A stretch of 64,000 nt of DNA. It comes from Lobosporangium transversale (lineage: Eukaryota; Mortierellomycota; Mortierellomycetes; Mortierellales; Mortierellaceae). Under the pieces are notes generated by a model. It saw only the letters and a list, made by a program, of their open reading frames with translations. It was not told where the DNA came from and made no database searches. The stretch is taken from contig NW_019029052.1 of NCBI RefSeq assembly GCF_002105155.1, forward strand, positions 1-64,000. The letters run 5' to 3'. Of the stretch, positions 26,001 to 38,092 are shown in pieces. The translations under genes and the position numbers were made by a program. The number at the start of each line of letters is the position of its first letter. The stretch's first letter is position 1.

Positions 26001-26090
26001 ATTTCTAGTTTTTAAAACAAGTAGTAGAATTTTGGCGAGGGCCCAAAGAGTGAAGGAAAAGATGCATTTTATTGCTATTTGAATGTGTCC
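22909..26090. other. Intergenic, 3.2 kb, no gene recognised
   Basis: It includes the aldolase upstream region, with a possible TATA element TATAAAAG at 23192-23185 (minus strand), 277 nt before the start codon. Many A or T tracts occur (23000-23029, 23389-23412, 23622-23649, 24514-24537, 24692-24720, 25723-25748, 25785-25803), and GGCAGGGA-type repeats near 25295-25345. No supported coding region. Confidence 0.55.
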
Positions 26091-26982
26091 CTACAAACAG
26101 GTCTTGCAATCAAAAGGATGTGCCGTCGAATCTTCGTCATCAGGATCCACAGTCCTTGAAGAGGTTGATTTCGCTTGTTCATGTTGTTGCGCTGTCTCTG
26201 ACGTTGACACCAGTGCTGGTACTGGTGCTGATGTTGTTGCTGTTACTGGTGCCACTGGCTGTGAATCTGAAGTCTGCGCAGATTTGACTGCGCTATCGCT
26301 ATGTCCAAGACCCATCTCCGGTGCAATGATTCCACGCACTAACTGCTTAACTTCCTTCATCTCTGGGAACCGTCCATGATCCTTGCGATCAAACACAACC
26401 TCTATTTTACCACAAAAAGTTCATGTTTTCAAAAAAAAAAAATCAAAAATCAAAAAATCAAAAAATCATTCTGGCGGTGCACATGTAACATAGTTTAATC
26501 TACGTATGAAAAGAGTAGCTGTTTTTTTTACCTCCATTCACTCTAACGATAAAGGTTGCGCTTTTACCAGGGATCAGTGCTAGTTCTCCAATGGTGTTTC
26601 CAAACGTCAAAAGTAACTCTTGAGCCATCCATCCTGCACGAAGATGCCTATTGTGGGATTTCAAAAATAAAGAGCATGAGTGATGACTTTCATGAATGAT
26701 TCAGATTAAAATGGGAAAGCCCTCTTTATTTTTATTTTTTATTTTTTATTATTATTATTATTATTTTTGTTTGCTGAAAAAAAGACAATTTGCCCGATTT
26801 CCTTTTATTGTTGCAGTTACTGATGTCGTCTGTTAATAATCCTTATCACACTTGCAGTGTCACCCAAATATGTGTATTTTCATATGGACGAACAAAGGCT
26901 CAAACCCAGTCCTTTGGGATTACCATTTACATCCTGTGCAGAATTCAATTTCAACTCGAGGAAGACGGGTTTCAATAGCCAT
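26091..26982 (-). CDS. SelW-like (Rdx family) thioredoxin-fold protein, Cys form
   Basis: Three exons, 26982-26924, 26647-26532 and 26401-26091 (161 aa). The N-terminus MAIETRLPRVEIEFCTGCKW holds the redox motif C15-T-G-C18. The core continues HLRAGWMAQELLLTFGNTIG, then FIVRVNGEVVFDRKDHGRFP, EVKQLVRGIIAP and LGHSD, which together match the Rdx/SelT-SelW-SelH domain. The position that is selenocysteine in animal relatives is a normal TGC codon here. About 60 residues of Thr/Val/Glu-rich tail follow. The start codon lies directly behind a 24-nt A tract on the coding strand, so the 5' UTR may be longer or spliced. Probable role is thiol redox; substrate unknown. Confidence 0.85.
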
Positions 26983-28681
26983 TTTTTTTTTTTTTTTTTT
27001 TTTTTTGCGTTGTTATTGTTGATTTCTGTATTACAAAAAAAAGTCCTCGGAAGCTGGAACGCTACAGTTATACCTTGTCGTTCCAATATTTTCAGTTGTG
27101 AGTGAACGAAAGAGAAAAAAAAAAAATTGTTTATCCTTGGAGCTATCTTATTGATTATGCCAACACTTAAAGATCACGCATTTTGATCTAGTTGGTCACG
27201 TGCAGGAAAAGGGGCGCAGGATGGTTCCTATTGAGCGTTGGCTGCTCCCGTCCAGGTAAAGAAGTCTTCTCCAACATTCTTCGTCAACAGTGGAATAGGG
27301 CATCAAAGGCTCCTTTTTTTACATAGCACTCTCGTCATTTGTGTGTATTCCTATTTGGAAGTGATCAGCTTCAAAAACCATTTCAAGAGCCTTTCAAATC
27401 TCCAACAGCAGTAAAAGCGCTACTCCTGCTCAAACACGTCTCAAAATCGCAATCCTCGGACCGTTAATAGACAGTGCAGGATAGCTATGCTAATAAGTAA
27501 GGTGCCCCAGAGTAAGTTCTTTTATTTTAATTTTTTAATGCTTACTAATTGAAGCCTGTTCTTCATGATGGATCACATCTTTCGGTGCGTGCCTTGTATA
27601 CGTTTAAGCACAATAGAAAGCTTTAAAGCATTTCTTTCCTCTAGAGGCGCGCCTATCTGCTACCTGGAGTAGAGGCTCACGGAAACATGGTATACAGTCA
27701 TTCAGGTGCCACGCCTCATGTTGATTACATGAAGCCCCGATATTGAAAGCGTAGATTGGTGGTTCGAATATCTATGGATTCTCAGAGCTCTGGTGTGAGA
27801 TGCACCTTATCCTCACGAACTCCTAATGCTTGGCTCTCCAAGGCTGGTGTGTATTCACGTGCTACTGCTACTACTGTGCAGCTGTAATTTACGCCACTTA
27901 TTTCGCGATGCAGCTTCACTTTCACTAAATCTCACGCTAGACTAAACGGGACCTCTGCTCGTTCTCCTACCAAAAAAACTTTACAAGCAAGATATACCTG
28001 AATTTACACGGGGCTAAAAGTTAAGCGAGAGGTTTTTACACGGGGCTTCTCACGGCGGTTTTCCCCTAGTGAGCAAAAGGACCCTCAAAATTTCTACTAA
28101 CAAAGAGGAAACTGTTAGGCCAAGATAATTCCCACAACCCATCCTGAGAGAAAAAAAAATGCTATCAAGAACCATTTGCCTTGCACTTCAGCTGCATGAT
28201 GATCGTTTTTTGTGAAACAACATGCATTCATTGCGAATGTTTTGGATAATTGTCTGTACTTATGCGCAGCCATCCGTCCCCCCGCCCCACCCACCCACTT
28301 TGATGTTTGCAGAAGAGCCTTTGCTCATTAGGGTGAGATAGGATTGTTTGCCACAATTTCCCACAGCAACTCGGTCACACAGTCAATCGTCTATTCATGC
28401 AACGCCATGCCAAGAGTCGCACGAAGGTCTGAATGCGAGAAGTAGAAACTTTAAATACACTTTGAGTAGTATAAGTGTCTTCTATAACCAACGTTTGCCC
28501 ATAGGCTCTGTATCATTTGCCCAGCTTTTCCCTTTCCTCTTATGACGAAGAACAAACATTGGTGTAAGAGTAAAACAAATGCATATAAAAAGGGAGAGAT
28601 GCGGTTGAGGATATTCTCTTTTTATTCTTCCACAAATTACATCCACCTCTTTCTTGAAAAAATAAAAAATAAATAATAAAA
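26983..28681. other. Intergenic between divergent Rdx and beta-lactamase-like genes
   Basis: Shared upstream region of two divergently transcribed genes. It contains a CACGTG core at 27198-27203, a 13-bp direct repeat at 28003-28015 and 28035-28047, and the TATA element of the right-hand gene. No coding potential was found; a GGTTCGAAT string at 27761-27769 has no tRNA fold around it. Confidence 0.55.
28584..28591 (+). promoter_or_regulatory. TATA box of the beta-lactamase-like gene
   Basis: Reads TATAAAAA, 98 nt upstream of the start codon at 28682, followed by a TTCTT-rich leader. Confidence 0.6.
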
Positions 28682-30725
28682 ATGCTCGCCATTCGCTCTA
28701 GAAAGGCTTTAGTGAGCTTATTCTTCACGGTTCTTCCCTTGGTTTCATTGGTCCTCGATCCTATAAATGCTCAGGGCACGACAACCGAGGCTATCGACAA
28801 GACAGTATTGCTGAACTTGCGTGCTGCTATCCAGAAGCTCAACACAGAAGCTGGTGTCCCTGGTATGTCCGTTGGTGTTCTTCATAAAGGCCAAGTCATC
28901 TTTGCTGAAGGGTTCGGAACACGTAACGGAAAAGATCCCTTCGAGGCCGAGGTAAGTAGATAAAAATTAAAAAAATTAATCGATTTTGGTTATGATTTAT
29001 GACTTTTTTTTTAAACATGTTCTTTATTTTATCATCTTTTTTTTTTTTTTTTTTCCTTCTAGACATTGTCTCCCATTGGGTCGCTTACGAAATCATTCAC
29101 TGCTGCTGCCATCGGTGAGGTAGTTGCGGAAGGAAAGATGGATTGGGATACCACACCTGTGTCAAAGTACCTTCCTGAATTTGAATTAAGTGATCCTACT
29201 CTCACCTCAGAGCTCACTTTGGTTGATTTGCTATCTCATCGAACTGTAAGCATGAAAAATAAGAAGAGTGTGCCTGATATCTAAAGATGACAATGAAAAG
29301 AAACATGGCAAAAAGAAAAAGACATAAACATAACACAAATATTTAAAATTGTGACATATTTTCCTTCAGGGTCTACCCAGACATGATTGGGCCTGGTTCA
29401 TGGCCAATACCACCACTCTTGAGTTGATCAAGAATGTCAAACATGTCCATATCAACCGTAAATTAAAGTCAAAGATGGTTTACAACAACTTCATGTATGG
29501 CGTCGCTGGTGAGGCTTCTTCCAGGGTAGCAGGAACCACTTGGGAGAAACTGGTGGATAACAAGATCGTCCAGCGAATGGGCCTCAAGAACACTGGGTAT
29601 AACCAGATGCAAATGAAGAGGCGTTCCGACAACCATGCAGTTCCCATGATCGCAGCCTCATTTGAAGATGCAGTGCAACGTCGATTTGTACCAGCTGAAC
29701 TGGACCAAGTGGGTATACCGCTAGCGGCAGCAGGTGACATGTTCTCCAATGTGTTCGATATGATGAAGTGGGGTCAGACGATTATGAACAATGGGGAGCT
29801 GGATGGGAAGCAGATCTTGAATAAGGAAAGTGTTCAAGAGCTGCTGACAGCTCGTACGGTTGCTAAAGGAACCAGAAGCCCCCCTGCCTCTGGCCAAGGG
29901 CCGGCCTTGATGTATGGCATGGGTTGGCTTATTGGCAGTTACAAGGGCAAAAACTTCGTCAGCCATGGTAAAAATCTATATCACACCCATCTTCACAAAA
30001 TGTGCTTTAAACCCAAAAAAAAAAAAAAAAAAAAAAAAAAAAACGACTTATTAAAATTGTGAACATTTTTCTGTTTCTTTTCGTATTTTGTTTCTCTATT
30101 AACAGGTGGTGACTACATGGACTTTTCCTCACAACTTTTCATATTCCCGGATGATGACTTGGTGGTCGCATTATTGCAGAATTCTTTTTACTCGCCCCTT
30201 TTAGAAAAAGTTGCATACCACATTGCGGATGAAATTCTTGGCCTCCCCAAGACAATGGACTGGTTGGCTGAATATGCCAATACTAGGAAGCAAGTGTTTG
30301 AATTCGTGGCGAGTCGAAATCGAGGTGAGGGTCTTCCGCCTCAAGTGAAGAACAAAGGGCCCTCTCATGATATAACTGATTATGTAGGTCAGTACAACCA
30401 TCCTCTTTATGGCGATTTCAATGTCCGTTTGAACGACCATTCAGATGGGCAGCAAGAGTCAACCTCCTCCCTCCATTTGCAATATCATCTGGCTGAGAGT
30501 AAACTGGAACATTACCATTACGACACTTTCAAGGCATCCTTCCAAGACAGTGGAGCGACAGTATTCGTTCTATTGAACTATGAACATGATGAAACTGGAA
30601 AAATCACAGGAATCCAAACCAATTTTTCGGACGGAAACATCCTGTTCAAAAAAGTAGAGCAGCCAGTCCACCAAAAAAAGGAGCTTGAAGCGCTTTCCGA
30701 ATTACACCTTAATCAACAGTTCTAA
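28682..30725 (+). CDS. Secreted serine beta-lactamase-like hydrolase (class C / LACTB type fold)
   Basis: Four exons, 28682-28951, 29063-29245, 29370-29967 and 30106-30725 (556 aa). An N-terminal hydrophobic segment (VSLFFTVLPLVSLVL) ends in an A-Q-G cleavage region and indicates secretion. The beta-lactamase/transpeptidase signature is complete: S97-L-T-K100 nucleophile motif (SPIGSLTKSF), Y189-N-N191 (KMVYNNFMYG) and H350-G-G352 formed across intron 3 (SHGGDYMDF). DLLSHRTGLPRHD, also split by an intron, is typical of the family. A C-terminal domain with an N-H-P-L-Y-G-D-F turn resembles the lipocalin-like tails of family members. Fungal paralogues act as esterases, amidases or peptidases; antibiotic hydrolysis should not be assumed. 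Intron 3 holds 28 A. Confidence 0.93.
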
Positions 30726-31010
30726 AAAAATAAAAATAAAACAAGATTATCCAGCCTGGCTGTTGAACATACAAAATAAAATAGCGACTTTCAATGCTTC
30801 ATAGGCAATTATGGCCATTATGGTATGAACGACCATTATTTTTTTTGACACAAATAAAAAGAGATCATTTATTTACACTCATGTCAAGATACAAGGGTAT
30901 ATACGACAAACATTTTGTTCACTATTTCAAATAAATATTACTCCGTGAGGAGTAGAGGTAGATGGTGAAAAATGTCATTTCTGTTGTCTTTTTTTTCTGT
31001 CTTGGCTCAT

Positions 31011-31106
31011 TTACAGGATACTACAACGCTCAACTTTAGGGTGATTGGAGTTTGACATTTCACCCCATAGAGCGGACACCAGTTCTTGTCTGCAAATGAT
31101 GAAATG

Positions 31107-31143
<37 letters not shown>

Positions 31144-31542
31144 CAGTTGGATTAGGATAGGGAAAAAAAAAAAAAAAAAAAAAAAAAAAAAGCAATGTGT
31201 TGCGAACGAAAAAAGAAAAAGTAGACAGCCGTTTACTTACCGACGTTCGAGAGATGCCTGGCTATAAACAAGCTCAGTGGACTTTTCTCTGAGGTGTGCA
31301 GGCGGTAATGCTGAAGCAGGCATTTTGGATAAGTTTACAGCATCATGGCCAGGGACTTGAGGAATAGATTTGAGGAAGGGACTTGCCTCAGCAACAGCAC
31401 TGGTGACAGACAAAGGCTTGAACTTTTGTTGTACCTTCTGCGACTTGTGTCTCTTCTGGTGATGGGGACTTTGGACAGCCCAGTCTACGACGAGCCCAAG
31501 CTGGAAATCTCCAGCGATAGTGCTTTGAAAGAGATTGACCAT
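31011..31542 (-). CDS. Hypothetical small protein with TATA promoter
   Basis: Two exons, 31542-31241 and 31089-31011, give 126 aa. I do not recognise it. The protein is basic in its first half (HHQKRHKSQKVQQKFK, a possible nuclear signal). It ends with a predicted helix LREKSTELVYSQASLERRQE running into ALWGEMS, which is formed across the intron. The GTAAGT donor, the TTTGCAG acceptor, the conserved phase and a TATAAAAG at 31649-31642, 100 nt upstream, support a real gene. The intron contains two long A tracts on the plus strand (about 35 and 28 nt). No function can be given. Confidence 0.55.
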
Positions 31543-31641
31543 TTTTGGAATGATGATTGTTCAACTTTGACTTTTCTTTGTTGCTATAGTTGGAAAGGTT
31601 GAATGCGGTTGGAGAAAAGAATTGAAGGTTGAAAGACCTTC

Positions 31642-31649
31642 CTTTTATA
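31642..31649 (-). promoter_or_regulatory. TATA box of the small orphan gene
   Basis: TATAAAAG on the minus strand, 100 nt before the start codon at 31542. Confidence 0.5.
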
Positions 31650-34069
31650 AACATTTCTTTTTCTTTTTCTTTTTCCCAACCTTCTTAAAGCAAGAAATGA
31701 AGGCGGAAGGAAGCGTGGTATGGGCGTACAATGCCAATGCATTCAACTTTATGCATACATCTGTAGTGTTCCAACGGAGCCCTGTGGTTAATGCACTTAC
31801 ACTACAAGTAGGCATGATCTTTTCCTTCGTATTTAGTCGTGCTGCCTCTTTCTTCCTTTGTTGGCATACAGTAATATTCATGACTATGCTTTATTGTCTT
31901 GGAAGGCTCACACCCTTCTCTCTCTCTCTTTTTGCTTCTTCATTTCCTTTCTTCCTTTGTATCTATCTATCTCCCTCTCCTTCTCCATCTGTTTTGTCAA
32001 AACATCTCCATCTTTTTTCGTACTTTCCCCACCTTCTTTCTCTCTCTCTCTCTCTCTTTTTTTTTTTTTTTTTTTTTTTTTTTGCACCAGCCTCTGACCA
32101 TGGGATCAATCAAGATTATTGATAGATAAACGCAGAAGAACAGGAGACAGAAGGAGAGGTTAGGGTGGATCATTTGCCCATATAGATATCAAGAAAAAAG
32201 AGGGAAAGCGCGTGCGTGCGCGAAAGGACAGGAAGGGGTGCCTTTGTTGACTACACTGGATATCTATGCAGTTTAATTGTTTCGAGGCGAGAAGGATCAA
32301 ATAATGCGTGTGGGCGGGAGCCCCAACTGAGATTGTCTTAGTTTTGGCTTTTTTTGTTTTGCCACTAATTGAATGTAGCCTCACAACGACAAAGGGGAAC
32401 GCACAGAGCCTCATGCACCCCCGCCTTCTGTGTCAAAATAATTCTTTCATGTCCTTATTCATCAAACAAACAATGCACTGATAGCCATGCTATGCATGTT
32501 GAATGTTGTACTTTTCCAAATGGCTGACCATAACATAAGACGATTCTCCACAACTTCATGCATTCCTTTATTTGATCTTCAAAAAAGACAAGAAAAACCC
32601 ATCTAGGTGTCCCATCTAAAATGATCAACAAATTCGTCTTCTAATTGTTTCACTAACTATCAGCACAAAGAGAAAACTGTGTGAGGGTTAAGGTGAAGAG
32701 GGTTAAAAAAAAATAAAAAAAAATGAAGACGAAATATTTTCCACAAGGCACGAACCTTGAGATATTCGAGAGTATTGATCAATACTTCTGTATAAAGGGA
32801 AAAGAGCATACAAGTGTGCAAGCACATGGGCTTGCCAAAGCCGACGTCGGAGTATTCACGCCTTGAATGAATTTGGTGTTGCGAGTTATAAATTTATTAT
32901 CTCTGTTTCGAGCCAATATCACTATTTGTTTTGTTCAGGAGCTTTCTCTTTGGTAACCAGCTGGGTGCGATTGTAGTATCCTAGCTACTTTTGACGGAAA
33001 GAGAGAGAGAAAGATCTACGCCTTGATTGTTTTATTAGATGGTTGACTTTGTCAGAGGAATCAAAGTTGTTCCGTGAGGAAAAAGTTCAGCTGTAGATCG
33101 TTGTTGTGTAATTGTAACAACCTGATGATATTCTATGCGTGTTTACTCCTTCACTCATCAACCGTGAGATGTGTTCATGCTATCCGAGCTTTTCAAGTTA
33201 TTCGAGGTTTGTAGTAGTTACAAGTAAAATAGTGGCAGCGTTCGAAGCGAAGGTCACATATATTAAACTGGTTGCTATTAGTATTGATACTACTGTTGCT
33301 GCTGCTGTTGCTATTGCTGCTGGTGTTGTTGCTGATGTTATGAACGGTGTCATCCCAGTTTACAAATGGAGAGACCTTTAGCAATCTTTATTATTACTAG
33401 TTTTATTACTCAAAAGCTAGAGCTTTTGTTGACCAGTTCAATGTTGAAGAATGTAAAAAAAAAAAAAATTGCCGAGCTGATCCCCCCTTTTATCGGCCAA
33501 ATCCCTTACTGCTCCCCTTTGGGCAAGGAGATTTTTTTTTTTTTTTGTCTCTTCATCACCAGGAAATAAACTACACTTTAGTTCTGATGCATTCCCCATC
33601 CCCTTTGGAGCTCCTTAACATCTTGCATTCTTTTTTTTTTTTTTATTCATTTACATTTTTAACTTTCTTTGCAATTCGGATAATATGACAAATTTAAGCT
33701 TTTACAGATACGACGAAGGGGGGAGGGAGGAAGAGCGAGGGGTCAAGATTATAAATGTCTACATGTATCCTTATTTGACAGCCTTTGATCATAGAGAATA
33801 TATTACTCCAAACAAACAAACAAAAAAAGAAAAAAAGCAAAAAAGAAAAAAAAGACCCTAGGTAGGGTTGTAGAGTTGAGTATGCAGTTATTTTGGTTTG
33901 ACTATATGGGTTGGTGGTGTTGATCAATTCCATCCTCGGATCGTATAAAGTAAAGTATCGGAGTCAATGAAGTCTTTCGGCGCTTCGGCGCAGAGAGGAA
34001 AGAGTAAAGACCAAAAGGGCCAAAAAAGTCATTTGCTTTGAGGGTCTTTGTGGCTTTGCTAGTAGGTCT

Positions 34070-34085
34070 AGTGCACTAGTGCACT
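34070..34085. repeat. 16-bp perfect palindrome
   Basis: AGTGCACTAGTGCACT equals its own reverse complement and is also two copies of the 8-mer AGTGCACT. Confidence 0.85.
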
Positions 34086-34127
34086 GCCACCGATGGAACA
34101 TTTTTTTTTATTGCTCTGATGTAAAAT

Positions 34128-34319
34128 ATGATTCTTGTGCAACCACAATTAAAGAGTGCCCCTCACTCCACGGATGTTTCGATCACGGTCAATTGTCCAG
34201 CTGACAAAATGAAACAGGTCTGTGATCAATTAGGAGGAGACATGGTCGACAAAAAAAAGGGGTATTGCAGAGGGAAACAGCATGAACAGAACAAATATGC
34301 ACCTCAAGGCGAAGGGTGA
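34128..34319 (+). CDS. Doubtful 63-codon frame with spaced cysteines
   Basis: The frame contains VNCPADKMKQVCDQLGG, then DKKKGYCRG, a Cys spacing seen in small secreted fungal proteins. There is no signal peptide, promoter or splice-supported upstream exon in view. It may be the last exon or remnant of such a gene, or chance. Confidence 0.2.
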   Translation: MILVQPQLKSAPHSTDVSITVNCPADKMKQVCDQLGGDMVDKKKGYCRGKQHEQNKYAPQGEG

Positions 34320-34637
34320 AAAGAAAGAAGAAAAAAAGAAAGGAAGAAAGAAAAAAAGAAAGAAAGAAAGAAAGAGAAAAGAAGGTATTTTTTTTTTTTT
34401 TTTTCTCTCTCTTTCTTTCTTCAGTGGTCGCTTCCTTTTTTTTTTTTTTTTTTTTTTGTTTTTTTTGTTAGACTAGGCTGTAGGATGATGTATTGAGTGG
34501 CGGTGGGCCTTTTCGATTACTAAAACCTTTTTACAGTTCATAACCATGTCCGACAATTGACTGGGTGTGAATAGAATCAGAAATTAGATCAGGCAGCATT
34601 AATATCACTAATATGCATTATAAATATAATTGCGAAA

Positions 34638-34672
<35 letters not shown>

Positions 34673-35881
34673 CCTTGCATGCTTGACACTGCTTGTAAAT
34701 ATGAAAATAATAAATTTATGATCGACAACAGTCGACATCCTCCAAGGTCAGCAGTGCATTCTATTATTTGTATCACCGCCACACAAAAGAAAAAAAAAAA
34801 AAAAAAAAGAAAAGAAAAAAAGACAACAATGCTTTTGACGGGACATTGGTATCTCCGTTGAGGGCATTGTTAGCATTGGAATAAAGAGAATAAAGAGGAA
34901 GAAGAGCTCATTATTTTCTTTGTTTATTTTCTTAGGTGCATTTTCAAGTCAAAAAAAAAAAAAAAAAAAAAGAAAAAAAAAAGAGAGCATTTGATAGATG
35001 TCTATGCAGTGAATGGTAAAGAACCCATGTAAAGTAAGAATATGGATGGAGTGGAGTGGAATGATATTGATGCCAGCTTATCGAGCATATCGAAATCCAA
35101 AAGAGCGACAGGACAGACATAATAATAAAATAAAAAAATGAAAGAGCCCTGCGCTTCAGCACCGATAGAATTAAAAAGAAAAGAGAGAGTCAATTGTCCA
35201 ACCACAAGCTTCTATTTATTTTTTTATTCATTCATTTATTTATTTATTTATTTAAAAGAGAGAGAGAGAGAGTAAGAGAGAGGAAAAGAACGGGATGGTG
35301 TAGTATATATAAATGTACCAAAGTATGGCAGACACAAATGGACGTCTGCGATGGGGGCAACGGTTTACCTGATCACATACACATCAACAGATGGACATGT
35401 GTATAATTAGAGCCAATTGAGGTTGTCCAGTGGGCGAACTGGTTCCCAGTTTAATTCAGAGTTCTGTTTATTTGTTTTATTTATGATTATGCATTCAAAT
35501 CTCTCTCTCTCTCTCTCTCAATCTCTCTCACTCTCTCTTGTCTTATTTTTACTTTTTTATTTTTTATTTTTTATTTTTTTTATTTATTTTCCTTCCATCC
35601 TCTCATCCTCTTTTTTTTTATTCTTTGACATTCAAATTCCACGCGAGTGTACATTGTCCCATTCACTTGCTTGAACAAAACCAAAAAGATCCATTCTCCA
35701 TTCACTTTATTTTGTTCTTTTTCCCATCCCATTCATCCAGTTCTCTCTCCCCCTCCTTCCCCCCCTCCCCTCCCCTCCCCTCCTCTTTCATTTAACCTCA
35801 TTTCCATTGCATATTCACATCTTTCCTCTCCTCCTCTTCTCTCTTTCCATCCTTTCCATCAAACCTTCTCCCATCTGAACC

Positions 35882-38051
35882 ATGGTCGACACAGCACATG
35901 CTGTTGCCGACCCTCCTTTACATATGAATACCAACGCTGTACACCCTCATCAACCTTCCCCACAACCTCCATCCAACGGCTTTTATCAGGACCTTCCCCT
36001 TTACGATGAACATGAAAATAAAGGTAGTAATAATCCCTCTAGTCGTGTCTTCTACTCTGTCCCGATCAAATCTTCCTTCGAGCATCCATCCTCTGTACAG
36101 CAGTCTCAACAAAAACCTCAGCAAAACCCAATGCCTTCCCCTTCTCCATCCCCTTCTCCATCTCCCTCTCCTTCCTCTACCACTCTCCAACCACAACAAA
36201 AATCCCTTCCAACATGGCCCTCAGGAAACGTCGCTCGATTTCAAGGCTATCAATCCTCTCCTGTTGCCCCAGAGCAGCGTCAGCAGAGGTTTCATCCATT
36301 GACTAAAAGTGCAATAATCCCTACGACTACTGTCTTGCCTTCACCTTCAAATCATACTCCGATGACTCCGCCAAGGAAATCTTCGCTTTCTCCCAAGAGC
36401 CATGACTCGCATCTGTCCTCCTTGCCCTTACCCTCGTCTCTTTACCAACAACTTCAACAACAACAACAGCAGCCTCACTCGCCACCACCCTCTCCTCCCC
36501 GTCTCAGCATTAATGGACTGCCTGAGCAGAAGCAAGCTCGCAAGGATACGAATAATGCTTTTGCAGATGGCTACGCTCTTCAACAGCAGAAATCCTGGCC
36601 ATCTGCATTTGTCCTTGAACCTTCACCTACGCTCAGCGCTACGGATTCTCTTCCAGGGTCGGTCTCCAAACCAACCTCGGTCTCCACTCAAGCCTCGTCT
36701 GTTTCTCCAATGGCACAGCCTTCAAAGCTAACGCCGATTGAGCTTGCATTAGCTGCCCTTTCTTCTTCAAATCCCCCTAGACCCTCTACTTCAACTATCT
36801 CTTCCTCCACCAGCACAAGTCGACCTCGACCTTCTAGCTATTCTCCTACAAAAGTCACAGATGTATCATCTACCCTCGCCAACATGACCACGTTAGCCAC
36901 ACTGCCCATACCCCCCGCATCCTCTACTGCGCCTATGATCCCAAAGGCTTCAGATGGACTCGAGGCTTTCTACGCCGACGATCAACGCGCAGAGCAGCAG
37001 CGCCTACAGCCCAGATCCTCAGCCCCAGATGCTCAACCTTCGCCCACACCTTCTCAACGACCTAATATGAGTATATTGACCTCTGTCAGCACAACACCAG
37101 GTGCTGCCGGCGCTGGTGGCGGGTACCAGAATAGCTCCAGACCACAAACCACAGGATCATTTTCCCCACCTGCGAGAGCTTCCACTATGAATCATCGTAA
37201 AAACTCTGGATCCAGTCTCATAGTCGACTCCCCTACATCACCCGCACTGGCTAAACAGCAACAACAGCCGGTTGAACCCCAAGGTGAAAGCTCAAGTAGA
37301 GCGCGTAGAAAACAAATCTATCGTCGTAATACATATTCTGCGGACCTTGCAAACACTTCTTTCCATCGATCCGATGACGAGATGGATGCGGAGGAGCTAG
37401 AGGATGCACGTCGCCGGATGGATGCACTCAAGAAGAGCAGTAGTCGACGTCTGTCGAAGCGGAAAAAAGATGACGATAATGACCGAGTTCTCATTGGTAC
37501 CCGTATTGGTGAAGATCATGTTAACTATGTACTCATGTACAATATGTTGACGGGTATCCGAGTGAGCGTAAGTATTAATTTTTATTTGATTAAAAAAAAA
37601 AAAAAAAAAAAAGTAAAAGAGCTAATTTCATTTTGATGGTTTGTTTGGTTGTTCTCCCACAGGTTTCACGGTGTCAGGCAAAGGTTCAACGGCCTCTGGT
37701 GGACGAGGATTTTACTTCAGCACACAAGTTGGCATTTGACATGTAAGAATATGAAAAAAGTTGCTACGCGCTTTATCATTTAGCTTTCCTCATTTTTTTT
37801 TTTTTTTTCTTCTTCTTCTCATACTGACAATTATCATTCTATGAAATATTATAGTACTGGTAACGAATTGACGCCGTCCTCCAAATATGACTTCAAATTT
37901 AAGGATTATGCTCCTTGGGTTTTCCGTAATTTGCGAGAGGACTTTCATATCGATGCCTCTGACTATCTGGTAAGACTTTACACATTTTTATTTCCTATGA
38001 AACTGGGAGTTAAAAGGAGCAAGCTTTCCCTGGAGAATATATCGGAAGCAT

Positions 38052-38092
<41 letters not shown>

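Larger units (their letters stand above)
31650..35881. other. Intergenic, 4.2 kb, low-complexity rich
   Basis: It holds pyrimidine runs (31918-32082), GAAA-rich DNA (34316-34385), A or T tracts, a 16-bp palindrome at 34070-34085 and one small Cys-containing frame at 34128-34319. The last 400 nt before 35882 is a CT-rich leader typical of a highly pyrimidine 5' UTR. No convincing gene. Confidence 0.5.

Noticed and set aside
26924..26982. Selenocysteine in the SelW-like gene
   Set aside because: The C-x-x-C site uses TGC and TGT codons; no TGA is present.
27761..27769. GGTTCGAAT, a tRNA T-loop-like string
   Set aside because: No pairing acceptor, D or anticodon arms could be found around it.
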